This document shows positions 7,032-15,273 of a DNA stretch of 56,409 bases, piece by piece. Both the position numbers and the translations under genes were made by a program. Numbering within the stretch: position 1 is the first letter of the stretch; each line of letters starts with the position of its first letter. Below the pieces are notes generated by a model. The model saw only the letters and a program-made list of their open reading frames with translations. It did not search any database and was not told the DNA's origin. The stretch is from the IMG/VR virus record IMGVR_UViG_3300044681_000017, positions 1 through 56,409 of that record. One strand, written 5' to 3'. Origin of the DNA: a virus.

Positions 7032-8893
7032 CGTGTTGACCTATTCTGAGAACTTGTTCTATTAGAACGTGCAATGTTTGCACGGCGTGTACGAGCACTA
7101 CGGGCACGATCCAACATACGATCAAACTTCTTACGATCACTCTCACGTTCTTTACTGATCTGATCTTTTGCAACATCTACAGGATCAGTTGCTTCGGCTC
7201 TCATGAGTCTTCCCACAGTTCTAGGATCGATATGCAAACCAGTAGAACGTTTAATAGCATCAGCATAGTATTCTACACTATGACGATCTGAACCACCACG
7301 TTCCTTTCTCTTTCTGTCCATGATATCTTTGACTAACTTCTGAGCAGCATCATAGTGTTTCTTCTGCCAAGTTTTAGGCCCGATTCTATTAACAATATAC
7401 TGCAAAAGGTCTTCTTCTGTCAAGTCAAAACTCTCTTCCAGAGATTCATATCTTACCACAGGAGATGTTGTTTTGAAATCTTTTTTACGCATAATGGTCT
7501 TATTCACAACTTCGAACTCATCGTTCTTGAAGTTGACAACCACAGGTAAATTTAAGTCAGACTGAATGTCCTTAAGTACAGCTTCACCGTTTTTGTGTTT
7601 CTTGATGTTCTGACCCTTTTCTTTCGCAATCTTCTTGAACAACCTTTGAATCTCTGATACAGAGATGGCTGGTTTGTTGCGAGAGTCATTCATACGGTCA
7701 GCGAAGTGACGTGTGAATTCAATATCGATGTCGAACTTGTTGAGGAGACGATCACCGAACTTTTCTAGATCGTTGATCTGTTTTTGAGTTACTTCCTCAT
7801 ACATGTCCTTGAAGGCCTTAGTGTACTTGGAAGGTTCGGGGTCTTGTTTCTCTTCAAGGTCTTCTTTCCAATAATTATCATAAGATGACTTCTTAAAATA
7901 GTCAACCTCTTTTTCACTATAAATTTTATCATTATTTACAGTATGTTTAACTTTATAAAGTTTAGTTAGACGATCAGCAAGATGTGGAAGATTACGTTTA
8001 GTATAACCATACTTCTGAAGAAGTTTAGTGATATCACTATCCTTCATTGGTTTCCCTTTAACAGTAGTTTTCTCAACCAGTTCTACAGCGTCCAACCACA
8101 TACGTTTGCGGTCACCGTTAGACATTTCTACTATGACATAGTTTGCGCCTAATAGTGACACAATTGCGACATCATTCGTTTCTTTTATGACAACAGAGTC
8201 ACCAATACCATACAGTTCTCCCTGTACGTACTGTTCTCTTGTTTCAGAAACAGGAGCGAGTTCGATGTGATTCTTGAAGGAACGCTCTTCGGATAAACCC
8301 ATGCCCTTACGAACATCGTTAAAGAGTTTACGTGCATCCTGATTAGACATGGACTTAGGAACGCCCTGTGCGAATGTTACAAAGTCATTCTTCGATGCAT
8401 TCTCACGTTGCTTGGATGCAGACATACCTTCCACACCTTCAGCGTCCGGATCACGTTCACCAGCAGACACAACCTTGATCGATTCGAAGTTGTAGAATCC
8501 ATGACGAGCCTTAACACCGTTGTACTTGTTTAACAGAACATCAAACTCACGTAGACGGTCTGCACCTACCACCATAGTGATTTTTTTATAACCCTGTTCA
8601 TAGAGTCGAGACGCAACATCAAACACATTCTTGACGTTCTTGTCGATCATCACGTTACGTGCATGTTTTGGAAACATCTTACGGACGTGTTTGATCTTGT
8701 CAGAATATGAGAGAGGGTCTTTTTTTGGATTGGATACCTGAGACAGATAAACCTTATAGTCCGCCTTACCAGATTTGGTAGCGAGAGTATCCATTACTTT
8801 ACCATGACCAATCGTAGGAGGGTTCATTCTACCAAAGGTAAAATAAACTTCTCTTTCCTCTTCTACGAGGTATTGGGAAAAATTCTTAATCAT
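7028..8893 (-). CDS. Large multidomain protein with N-terminal HIGH-type nucleotidyltransferase, 621 aa, probably virion-packaged
   Basis: A leader like a capsid-targeting sequence (MIKNFSQYLVEE, L-x-E at 9-11) precedes a cytidylyl/adenylyl-transferase domain. It has the HIGH-type motif GRMNPPTIGH at 21-30, VVGADR at 108-113 and SASKQR at 158-163, the equivalent of ISxTxxR. Residues 220-270 look like a small beta-barrel. Residues 375-490 (FTRHFADRMNDSRNK, NKTIMRKKDF) resemble a conserved phage module. The C-terminus is very basic. The domain probably transfers a nucleotide, with unknown substrate. Ejection with the DNA is inference. Confidence 0.8.
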   Translation of the reverse strand: MIKNFSQYLVEEEREVYFTFGRMNPPTIGHGKVMDTLATKSGKADYKVYLSQVSNPKKDPLSYSDKIKHVRKMFPKHARNVMIDKNVKNVFDVASRLYEQGYKKITMVVGADRLREFDVLLNKYNGVKARHGFYNFESIKVVSAGERDPDAEGVEGMSASKQRENASKNDFVTFAQGVPKSMSNQDARKLFNDVRKGMGLSEERSFKNHIELAPVSETREQYVQGELYGIGDSVVIKETNDVAIVSLLGANYVIVEMSNGDRKRMWLDAVELVEKTTVKGKPMKDSDITKLLQKYGYTKRNLPHLADRLTKLYKVKHTVNNDKIYSEKEVDYFKKSSYDNYWKEDLEEKQDPEPSKYTKAFKDMYEEVTQKQINDLEKFGDRLLNKFDIDIEFTRHFADRMNDSRNKPAISVSEIQRLFKKIAKEKGQNIKKHKNGEAVLKDIQSDLNLPVVVNFKNDEFEVVNKTIMRKKDFKTTSPVVRYESLEESFDLTEEDLLQYIVNRIGPKTWQKKHYDAAQKLVKDIMDRKRKERGGSDRHSVEYYADAIKRSTGLHIDPRTVGRLMRAEATDPVDVAKDQISKERESDRKKFDRMLDRARSARTRRANIARSNRTSSQNRSTR

Positions 8894-9344
8894 TTTTATC
8901 CTGTCCTGAAGAGCCCCGTTTTCTAGCGAGTTCTGCCTTTCTAACTACGGGCAACAACTTACGGGCCAGTTTATCAATTTTAGGTTTCATCTTATCTAGA
9001 CGCTTCTCAATCTCCTGTCTACGGGCAAATGTGAGTTCGTCTTTAGGAATACCCTTGGTGATTTTCTTCATGAACGTCATTCTCGCTTGTTTGCGAGCAC
9101 GTCTCATCAGGACTTCTTGATTAGCGACTTTGCGGGCAGCACGCTTCCGACCCATGGCGATCTTCGCCTTGTTCTTTTTAATATTACGTGCCATTTTTCG
9201 GCGGGTTTGAATATCCACCGCTTCACCAGTGTTGCCTGTGGGAATATCCTTGCGGCGCTTCTGCGCTTGGTACGCAAGTTCATCGTCCCCAGACATGGTG
9301 GTATCTGTATTTACAAAATCTTTAAATCGTAATGGCTTTGCCAT
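8886..9344 (-). CDS. Very basic helical protein, 152 aa
   Basis: About a third of the residues are Lys or Arg, in helical stretches such as KMARNIKKNKAKIAMGRKR and KKITKGIPKDELTFARR. The N-terminus (MAKPLRFKDFVNTD) is similar in spirit to neighbouring leaders but lacks a clear L/I-x-E site. The charge suggests binding to packaged DNA. I recall homologues of unknown function in other marine T4-like phages. It overlaps the downstream gene by eight bases. Confidence 0.75.
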   Translation of the reverse strand: MAKPLRFKDFVNTDTTMSGDDELAYQAQKRRKDIPTGNTGEAVDIQTRRKMARNIKKNKAKIAMGRKRAARKVANQEVLMRRARKQARMTFMKKITKGIPKDELTFARRQEIEKRLDKMKPKIDKLARKLLPVVRKAELARKRGSSGQDKND

Positions 9345-9347
9345 CGT

Positions 9348-10571
9348 TTAATTCCTCGTTGGTTTATCCCATCCTTTAATAACATCTGGTGAAAAGTTGT
9401 TGTATGAAAACTCCATACGATCAACCAATTTCACCGCATCACCACCAAGATGATCAATCGCCACGTATCCTTCTTCACCAGTTACTTTGTAACCATTTTT
9501 GGTTTGTACGAACGTGCCGATTTGTTTCAATCTATCAAGTTTATTTATAAGTTTTAGTTTCGCTAAAACAATAACTTTTTGTAGTTCAAACATATTAACT
9601 AAAGATGTTTTATTGGTAGGAGAGAAGAATTTGAGAATTTCATCACGGGCAGCAACTTGAGTAGCCTTACCTTTTTCAGTACTTCTCTTATCAATCTCTT
9701 TCTGATACTTCTGATTAATCCACTTGATTAGACCGGCTGTGTGTTTCTTGGTGTCACCGATAACAGCACCTTGTCGAACAAAGGTGTTGTTGTACTGCTC
9801 AATCAATCGTGCAAGGTCTTGGTTTGCTTCTAGTTCACGAAGAGTTGAACCAGCGACCTTATTGAAAAGATAACCAGCTTGAGATAAGTAACCATTTACT
9901 TCCTCAGTGTCTTTTGCACTCATGGTTGCATTAGTAACGTCACGCAACATAGCGTCTTGTGACCATACGTTATTGGAATTCTTAAACTTGGACACATTGA
10001 CACCATATGAGGCTTTCATAGATTCAAAGTCGTTTCCAGAATAAGTTGTGTGCCATACAATCCCGATCTTCGCTTTCTTAATCGGTTGCGCTTGATTTAC
10101 AGGTACGGCATAAACAATTGTGTTGGGGTGAAAGGTAACGTATTTTACACCGTCAATTGTTTTAGTTGCAAGATCACCAGGCCCAAACAGGAAGTCTCCC
10201 TGAATGACGCCCTTGATTCCCAGTTCAGGAAGATACCTCAGTGCAGCCTTCATCTTGTCTGCAAGGTCACCCGACATCTCAGCATCGATTTCTGCATTGG
10301 TCTTGTACACCTTGGGGTTCTTTGCAAAGATACCTTTCTTCGCAACAAAGAACTTACCGTCACGTGGGTCTTGACCACAGAAGATAGCAGGCGCACCATC
10401 CCACTTCACAGAGATATTACCCTCCTTCTTACCAGCCAACATATCACGCATATCACGCAACGCAAAGATTGCCTGGCGAGTTCCACTCACACCACCATAG
10501 AGGACACGATCCTCAATATGGGTCATGTGAGTATTTTTTTGTTCCGTAATAAACTCTGAAAAGTTTTCCAT
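9348..10571 (-). CDS. Ligase/nucleotidyltransferase-like protein with capsid-targeting-like leader, 407 aa
   Basis: The leader MENFSEFITE matches the T4 internal-protein leader position by position: aromatic at 4, Phe at 7, Ile at 8, Glu at 10. Residues 56-59 (KWDG within NISVKWDGAPAIF) have the form of motif I (KxDG) of ATP-dependent DNA/RNA ligases, where Lys becomes AMP-linked. FFVAKKGIF and KIGIVWHTTY may be later motifs. Phage homologues are, I believe, catalogued as DUF6267. A packaged ligase or RNA-repair enzyme is possible. Activity is unproven. Confidence 0.7.
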   Translation of the reverse strand: MENFSEFITEQKNTHMTHIEDRVLYGGVSGTRQAIFALRDMRDMLAGKKEGNISVKWDGAPAIFCGQDPRDGKFFVAKKGIFAKNPKVYKTNAEIDAEMSGDLADKMKAALRYLPELGIKGVIQGDFLFGPGDLATKTIDGVKYVTFHPNTIVYAVPVNQAQPIKKAKIGIVWHTTYSGNDFESMKASYGVNVSKFKNSNNVWSQDAMLRDVTNATMSAKDTEEVNGYLSQAGYLFNKVAGSTLRELEANQDLARLIEQYNNTFVRQGAVIGDTKKHTAGLIKWINQKYQKEIDKRSTEKGKATQVAARDEILKFFSPTNKTSLVNMFELQKVIVLAKLKLINKLDRLKQIGTFVQTKNGYKVTGEEGYVAIDHLGGDAVKLVDRMEFSYNNFSPDVIKGWDKPTRN

Positions 10572-11326
10572 TAGTTAAACTCTCTGTATGATTTTTCCCA
10601 CAACAGAAGATCGTCTTCGAACCACTCCATTATCTCCTGTTGCCTTGCTTCTGTCAAGAGAATTTTTTGATTCTCTTTGTTATTTTTAAAATGTTCTGGT
10701 TTGATGTATTCTACACCCTTCTCTTTGGAAAATCTTTCTAACCAATCATATGTGTTCTCAACATTAAAAAGTGTTGCACCTTCCGGAACAAAATAGTTCT
10801 GAGGGGCCTTAAATAGAGCATCCCACATAGAGAAGGTTACTTCACCTTCCTTGAACCTATCCCAAGCCGAATTCGGGTCTTCCGACAATACATAATCCGA
10901 CTTTTTACCAAAGGTTGTTAGGTATGATACAATAGACATAAACCTACTTACTGGATGTCTTATTGTAGATACACAAGGCATTCCTTCCTCAACTAATCCA
11001 ACCTCTACCATTTTGTGGTATGGGGTGTGCCAAATATGTTGTCTGTGAACTTTCGTATCATTGACAAATTGACCGAAATTAACCAAATTATGATCTAACA
11101 GGGGGTTTTGTGTTTTACTCCCCCCATAAGGATAATTGATAGGTAACCTACCCGATCCCCTACCTTCAGTTTTATTTTGTCCATGATCAGAACCCTCAAT
11201 ACCACTACAGATATCGCCTTCCGATTCAACTACCAATCCCATGTCATAAAGCCCAACTGCACATGTGGTAGATGCACACTTGGGAATTCTCACAAACACA
11301 AAATCATTACTATAGGATATAATCAT
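10571..11326 (-). CDS. Sulfotransferase-family protein (first copy), 251 aa
   Basis: The family moves sulfate from PAPS to a sugar or other acceptor. The 5'-phosphosulfate motif is FVRIPKCASTT at residues 11-21 and the 3'-phosphate motif is TIRHPVSRF at 121-129, both in the expected order. I chose the ATG at residue 10 of the longest frame because upstream codons are TTG with poor spacing. The gene sits among virion-type genes. A second sulfotransferase is at 39802 and an APS kinase at 17054. Confidence 0.8.
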   Translation of the reverse strand: MIISYSNDFVFVRIPKCASTTCAVGLYDMGLVVESEGDICSGIEGSDHGQNKTEGRGSGRLPINYPYGGSKTQNPLLDHNLVNFGQFVNDTKVHRQHIWHTPYHKMVEVGLVEEGMPCVSTIRHPVSRFMSIVSYLTTFGKKSDYVLSEDPNSAWDRFKEGEVTFSMWDALFKAPQNYFVPEGATLFNVENTYDWLERFSKEKGVEYIKPEHFKNNKENQKILLTEARQQEIMEWFEDDLLLWEKSYREFN

Positions 11327-11345
11327 CTCAAAAGTTTTCCATTTA

Positions 11346-11933
11346 TCAATCAATCCCCATAGTTAGATGATAGAACATATCTTGTGTTGTTCCACCGTCC
11401 AATCTTCTAATTTCTAAGAACATCTCAATCCCACCATCTGTAAATGGAAACATCTTCATTTCTGGCGTCAAGTCTGAAGTTGATTTACCAACTAGTGCTT
11501 TGGAATGAACCATTGTATCAGATGCAATTTCGTTTGGTGTTCCATCAATATCATCAAACTTGACATATTGAATACCAGTTGAACCTAAGTCTACCCAAGT
11601 GTATGCTGAGTCAAGAGTTGGATTCATATGCCAACGATACCCAGCAACAACAGATGCACCACCATTCAGTGTAATAGAAAAGTCAAGTAGATGAAACTCT
11701 GTTCCACTATCTGGTTTTACTCGCAATCCAAATACTGGAATCCAATCATCTTGGAACTTCCACCCAACATTAGAACCGGCATCATCGTAGTTGTCGATAG
11801 CGGCAAATGCACTCGGTTGATGTCCACCAGATGGCGTTATAACATGACCACTTGCATCAGCAAGCATCACGACTTCGTAGATGTCTTTTCCGTTATTTAA
11901 TTGTGCGTTTTTTTCAGTACTAAACTGTGCCAT
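11346..11933 (-). CDS. Beta-rich structural-type protein, 195 aa
   Basis: The protein alternates polar and hydrophobic residues with many Gly, Asp and Thr (ITLNGGASVVAGYRWHMN, YTWVDLGSTGIQYVKFDD). There is no signal peptide. Composition resembles phage surface, baseplate or fibre-attachment proteins. It starts one base after the stop of the 433-residue gene, downstream of a late promoter at 13278. I do not recognise a family. Confidence 0.7.
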   Translation of the reverse strand: MAQFSTEKNAQLNNGKDIYEVVMLADASGHVITPSGGHQPSAFAAIDNYDDAGSNVGWKFQDDWIPVFGLRVKPDSGTEFHLLDFSITLNGGASVVAGYRWHMNPTLDSAYTWVDLGSTGIQYVKFDDIDGTPNEIASDTMVHSKALVGKSTSDLTPEMKMFPFTDGGIEMFLEIRRLDGGTTQDMFYHLTMGID

Positions 11934-11934
11934 G

Positions 11935-13236
11935 TTACATTACCTTTAAGTGAACTGCTGATAGGGGAGTTTGGGATTTTGCCACACGATAGAGATAAGT
12001 CATAAAATCCTGTTCTCTACCCTTCACCATCACAAAAATAGTCGTAACATAATACTTGGATACCAACCAACCCATATCCTTTCGGGCTAATTCCTTGCCG
12101 AAAGTTTCTCTGTCTACAGGGTTAGTTACCGCAGAAGTATAGAATCCATAGAACTTGTCAAGGAAACCTTCACGATCTTTCTTAATGAAAGCTTCCAACT
12201 GTTTACGGTTTTCAGTCTTGTCTCGTGTCGCTGCATATAGTGCAGCATCAATGCCACCATGTGACACCTTACCGTGTTTCGCCTTCTTACCGATCACCTC
12301 ACATTGAAATGTGGGGTAGGTACGGAATTGCATTTCGACACCATTGGCGCCAAACAGGTAACCATCTTTTGATTTGAAGAAGTCCCGTTTACCATACGAC
12401 ACACTGGTGAACACGGGGGGTTTGAAAGGAACTCTATAGTTAACAGAAACCAACTTGGGTTTATTACCGGCCTGTTTCAAAGAGACACCAAGGATGTCTC
12501 GTTCAGTGTAGGCCTTGAGGAGTTCGTTGTTTAGATACTGAAGGGACTGTGCGCCTTCGATGTCATACTTGTTCTCTGCTCCACGTGCCACCAACCAGAT
12601 GTCAGCGGGAGTCCACTTGTTGACATTAGCAAAGGGACTACCGTCCGCTTTGTTGAGTTCTTTGAATTTGTTTTCAAGGGCATCAACCCATGAGGAACCA
12701 CGGTGAAAAGAATATTGTTTCTTTTTCAAGGCACGATGTAACAGACGGGCGGTATTGATAGATGAACTAATCCAAGATTCATCACCAAGCAGAACCTCGT
12801 TCAGACTCGCATCGGTATGTACTCTACGGTATGCGTTTCTAATATCGTCTGAGGTGAACTTTGTGTTGGGGTCATCCCAGATTGCTTGTAGGTAAACACA
12901 CTGAGCGGATTCGGTTGCACGAGTGTTATCTGATCCGCCACCCGAACCACGGCCGCCACCAAACTCCTGAGTCTTGGAGAGTTTACCAAACGAGATTTTT
13001 TCACCGGAGTGAGTCTCCAGTCCGATTTTATTAGCCGCCTTAGAATCTTTAGATTTAAGAGCTCTCTCAATTTCAGCATTGTACTTGAGTACAACTTGAC
13101 TACCGTCCGTAAGTTCGAACGGTTCGTTACCCTTATACTTTCGAAGAAAAAGTTCTAAGCGAAACTCTCTATCATCACGAGTAATCTCACCGAAAGTGAG
13201 AGAACCCTCTGCTAAAAAAGTTTTGAACCCTTGCAT
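11935..13236 (-). CDS. 433-aa protein with capsid-targeting-like leader, unknown enzymatic fold
   Basis: The leader MQGFKTFLAE aligns with the T4 internal-protein leader (aromatic 4, Phe 7, Leu 8, Glu 10). The body has a Gly-rich loop (KTQEFGGGRGSGGGSDNT) leading into ESAQCVYL, and later FHRGSSWVDALENKF and VNKWTPADIWL. These conserved-looking blocks suggest a catalytic domain, perhaps nuclease-like, but I cannot identify one. A TATAAATA late promoter lies 42 bases upstream. Packaging in the head is inference. Confidence 0.75.
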   Translation of the reverse strand: MQGFKTFLAEGSLTFGEITRDDREFRLELFLRKYKGNEPFELTDGSQVVLKYNAEIERALKSKDSKAANKIGLETHSGEKISFGKLSKTQEFGGGRGSGGGSDNTRATESAQCVYLQAIWDDPNTKFTSDDIRNAYRRVHTDASLNEVLLGDESWISSSINTARLLHRALKKKQYSFHRGSSWVDALENKFKELNKADGSPFANVNKWTPADIWLVARGAENKYDIEGAQSLQYLNNELLKAYTERDILGVSLKQAGNKPKLVSVNYRVPFKPPVFTSVSYGKRDFFKSKDGYLFGANGVEMQFRTYPTFQCEVIGKKAKHGKVSHGGIDAALYAATRDKTENRKQLEAFIKKDREGFLDKFYGFYTSAVTNPVDRETFGKELARKDMGWLVSKYYVTTIFVMVKGREQDFMTYLYRVAKSQTPLSAVHLKVM

Positions 13237-13277
13237 TTAAATTTCCTATAAAGTGTTAACATCGGTGATCTTAACAC

Positions 13278-13285
13278 TATTTATA
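13278..13285 (-). promoter_or_regulatory. T4-type late promoter TATAAATA
   Basis: An exact late-promoter core on the minus strand lies in the 63-base gap upstream of the 433-residue gene. It would start the long late transcript running down through the virion-type block. Confidence 0.75.
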
Positions 13286-13299
13286 AGAATCGGCAAGTG

Positions 13300-13971
13300 T
13301 CAAAACATACCTTGTTCTGAATTATATTGAGCAATTGTTTCCTTCAAGGGGCGTACCCAATCATCACGATGTTCGATAAACACCTGTGGAGGGTTATCAT
13401 CAACTGCAATGATAGTCACCAACTGAGTGATAGGCATACCAGTACGTTCTTCCCACATGATTGCGTAGGCAGACTCTTGCATGAAATAGTTAGTGATGTT
13501 GCTTCGATACTTCTTCTTACGTGAGGTCTTGAAGTCGATGATACTCAACTTACCGGCAAATTCAGCAACACAATCAACACGACCAGCCACACCGAGATGT
13601 GTAGAGTATAGGGGGGCTTCTTGTGCATAGACTTTTCCAATGTTATCATCCAAGATAGGTTGTAGATCAAGAAAAGACTGAACAATATCAGGGGTGTAAC
13701 CATCACGGAAATTTTCTTTATTATCTATGTACTTCTCAATAATTTCATGGACGGCAGTACCACGAGTAGAAGCACGGTGAGAGATACGATTCGCTTCTTC
13801 TTCACCAACACGTTTACGCCATGCAGCAATGCCAGCACGTGAGAGGATGGAGAGAACCGTTGTGATAGAAGGAAGTCCAAGACCTTCGGGGGTCTTGTAC
13901 ACTCGACCTTCTTCGGTTGTCTCTGCAACCATCTCAGTGAGTTCAACGTTTACGTGTTCAAAGGTTTTCAT
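13300..13971 (-). CDS. RecB/MGME1-like PD-(D/E)XK exonuclease, 223 aa
   Basis: The active-site series is present: RGTAVHEIIEKYI (His 75), GRVDCVAEF (Asp 133), LSIIDFKTSRKKK (Asp 146, Lys 148) and a QESAYA motif near 165. This is the pattern of Cas4/RecB/MGME1-type single-strand exonucleases. Phage members process recombination or replication ends. I place the start at the internal ATG (MKTFEHV), which overlaps the upstream stop as ATGA. A longer in-frame extension lacks coding character. Confidence 0.85.
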   Translation of the reverse strand: MKTFEHVNVELTEMVAETTEEGRVYKTPEGLGLPSITTVLSILSRAGIAAWRKRVGEEEANRISHRASTRGTAVHEIIEKYIDNKENFRDGYTPDIVQSFLDLQPILDDNIGKVYAQEAPLYSTHLGVAGRVDCVAEFAGKLSIIDFKTSRKKKYRSNITNYFMQESAYAIMWEERTGMPITQLVTIIAVDDNPPQVFIEHRDDWVRPLKETIAQYNSEQGMF

Positions 13972-14201
13972 AGTAGACAACAATCCAATAGTCCCACACC
14001 TAACATCAGGGACATAACAATATTCAACAGAAACAACGCTCGATCTTTCCAGATGGCTGCGACAACAGTCCAAGCGACCGAACCGACAAAACCAAACCAC
14101 ATATCGAAAACGTAGTAATCTGTACCGTTACTGCGAAACGCAACCGCCGCAAGAATGCAGAAGGTTGCGAACCACTTTAATTTATGTGAGAACTCAAGCA
14201 C
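13968..14201 (-). CDS. Integral membrane protein, 77 aa (DUF6552-like)
   Basis: There are three hydrophobic segments (about residues 10-22, 33-50, 53-72) with short polar turns (SNGTDYYV, IWKDRA). This matches a small phage membrane family that I believe is DUF6552. The start is GTG and overlaps the metallopeptidase gene by eight bases. The end overlaps the exonuclease by four bases, so three genes are co-translated. The function is unknown. Confidence 0.75.
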   Translation of the reverse strand: MLEFSHKLKWFATFCILAAVAFRSNGTDYYVFDMWFGFVGSVAWTVVAAIWKDRALFLLNIVMSLMLGVGLLDCCLL

Positions 14202-14793
14202 TCAACTTCTCCCGCATCTTTTCCATACGATCCCGTGATGCCTTCCACTGTTCGAAGGTCATCGGTTTACGTGCGTCACCACACGCCAACTTCTGCTTCT
14301 TGAATTCTTCCTTGAGAACCTTCGCAGCGTCACGTCCCATGAAACGGGAAACCAGACTCAACAGGGTCTTACGGAAAGAACGTCCATGATGCATATTACC
14401 AAGACAGTGACTCAACTCATGGAGTAGAGTGTAGACGTTCAGACCACACATGGTATCCAGAGTCACAGAGTAACCGTTAGTCCAACCAGAAGTTCCACGA
14501 CCAGTGTTACGTTGCTTTGCGACAACCTTGGGCGTACTCCGTGCAAGGGCCATCACATCGTTCTGGACATTCTCAGACCAGAGTTTCTGCCAAGTCTTGG
14601 ACTTGTAAATCTTCTTGGCGTACTTCTGAGCATCTTCAATGGACTTGAAGTTGGGGTTCTGAACACGAGCCTGAAAGGCCCACTCAGCACGATAGGTCTT
14701 CTTGCGTTCCGTGTCTTGCCCACGGGCGCCCTTGTTTTGCTTGCGGGCGTGGTTCAGAAGATAGGTATCATATCTGATCTTGTCTAAATTCAT
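14194..14793 (-). CDS. SprT-like zinc metallopeptidase-type protein, 199 aa
   Basis: HELSHCLGNMHHGRSF at residues 125-140 is a zincin motif (HExxH plus a downstream His), as in SprT/Spartan-type or related phage metallohydrolases. The flanks are basic (KQNKGARGQDTERKK; KVLKEEFKKQK), so nucleic-acid binding is plausible. A sigma70 promoter 29 bases upstream implies early expression. Substrate is unknown. SprT-type enzymes cut DNA-crosslinked proteins, and whether that holds here is inference. Confidence 0.8.
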   Translation of the reverse strand: MNLDKIRYDTYLLNHARKQNKGARGQDTERKKTYRAEWAFQARVQNPNFKSIEDAQKYAKKIYKSKTWQKLWSENVQNDVMALARSTPKVVAKQRNTGRGTSGWTNGYSVTLDTMCGLNVYTLLHELSHCLGNMHHGRSFRKTLLSLVSRFMGRDAAKVLKEEFKKQKLACGDARKPMTFEQWKASRDRMEKMREKLSA

Positions 14794-14821
14794 AATAACT
14801 CTCTCATCAAATTACCTATAC

Positions 14822-14850
14822 ATCATACTACACGCCGCAAGGTTTGTCAA
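14822..14850 (-). promoter_or_regulatory. Sigma70-type promoter for the metallopeptidase-exonuclease unit
   Basis: On the minus strand TTGACA, 17 bases, then TATGAT. The TGA stop codon of the upstream 56-residue gene lies inside the -35 hexamer. Confidence 0.8.
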
Positions 14851-15017
14851 GACTTATTTTTAAATTCAGACCGCTCCTTGAACAGTTTCTTGATATTTTC
14901 TTTAAGCTCCTTCTGACGCTTTCGATCAAAGAAGTCACCTTCAAGCATCTTGTCTACTTCGTACTGAGTCCATGCAATATCGATTTCAATATCACGAACG
15001 GTTCGTACTTCAGTCAT
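14847..15017 (-). CDS. Small acidic/basic helical protein, 56 aa
   Basis: The product starts MTEVRTVRDIEIDIAW and ends KERSEFKNKS. It is predicted to be two charged helices with no signal or membrane segment. The ATG follows a GGAGAGA ribosome site at good spacing, and a sigma70 promoter lies 58 bases upstream. Its TGA stop lies in the -35 box of the next promoter. The family is unknown. Early expression and independent promoter support a real gene. Confidence 0.75.
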   Translation of the reverse strand: MTEVRTVRDIEIDIAWTQYEVDKMLEGDFFDRKRQKELKENIKKLFKERSEFKNKS

Positions 15018-15074
15018 TTTAGTCTCTCCAATAGAGTTTAAGAAAAATACCCTTAAGGGTCAGTTACAAGTTAC

Positions 15075-15103
15075 ATAATACAGGATTCGACATTCCTTGT
15101 CAA
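15075..15103 (-). promoter_or_regulatory. Sigma70-type promoter for the 56-residue gene
   Basis: On the minus strand TTGACA, 17 bases, then TATTAT. It lies between the 3' end of tRNA-Ser and the small gene. Confidence 0.8.
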
Positions 15104-15111
15104 GCCCTATT

Positions 15112-15201
15112 TGGCGGAAGGGGTGGGATTTGAACCCACGGAGGGGGTTAACCCTCGCTGGTTTTCAAGACCAGTGCATTCAACCGCTCTGCCACCCTTC
15201 C
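15112..15201 (-). tRNA. tRNA-Ser (anticodon TGA)
   Basis: A complete cloverleaf with 7-bp acceptor stem (GGAAGGG/CCCTTCC), anticodon loop CTTGAAA, a long variable arm as expected for serine, a GTTCAAAT T-loop region and an encoded CCA. It decodes UCA-type codons. Confidence 0.95.
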
Positions 15202-15273
15202 TAACCGAATTGAAATAATTGTTACGCAATTGTCTACGTCTTGCTTCACAAGTATTTCTAAATCGTCTAATCA

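Noticed and set aside
9542-9549. TATAAATA on the minus strand inside the ligase-like gene
   Set aside because: It is within coding sequence, 200 bases from the next start. A chance match is as likely as a late promoter.
13972-14100. N-terminal extension of the exonuclease frame
   Set aside because: It overlaps the membrane-protein gene and has Cys/Arg-rich noncoding character. The inner ATG overlaps the upstream stop in the usual way.
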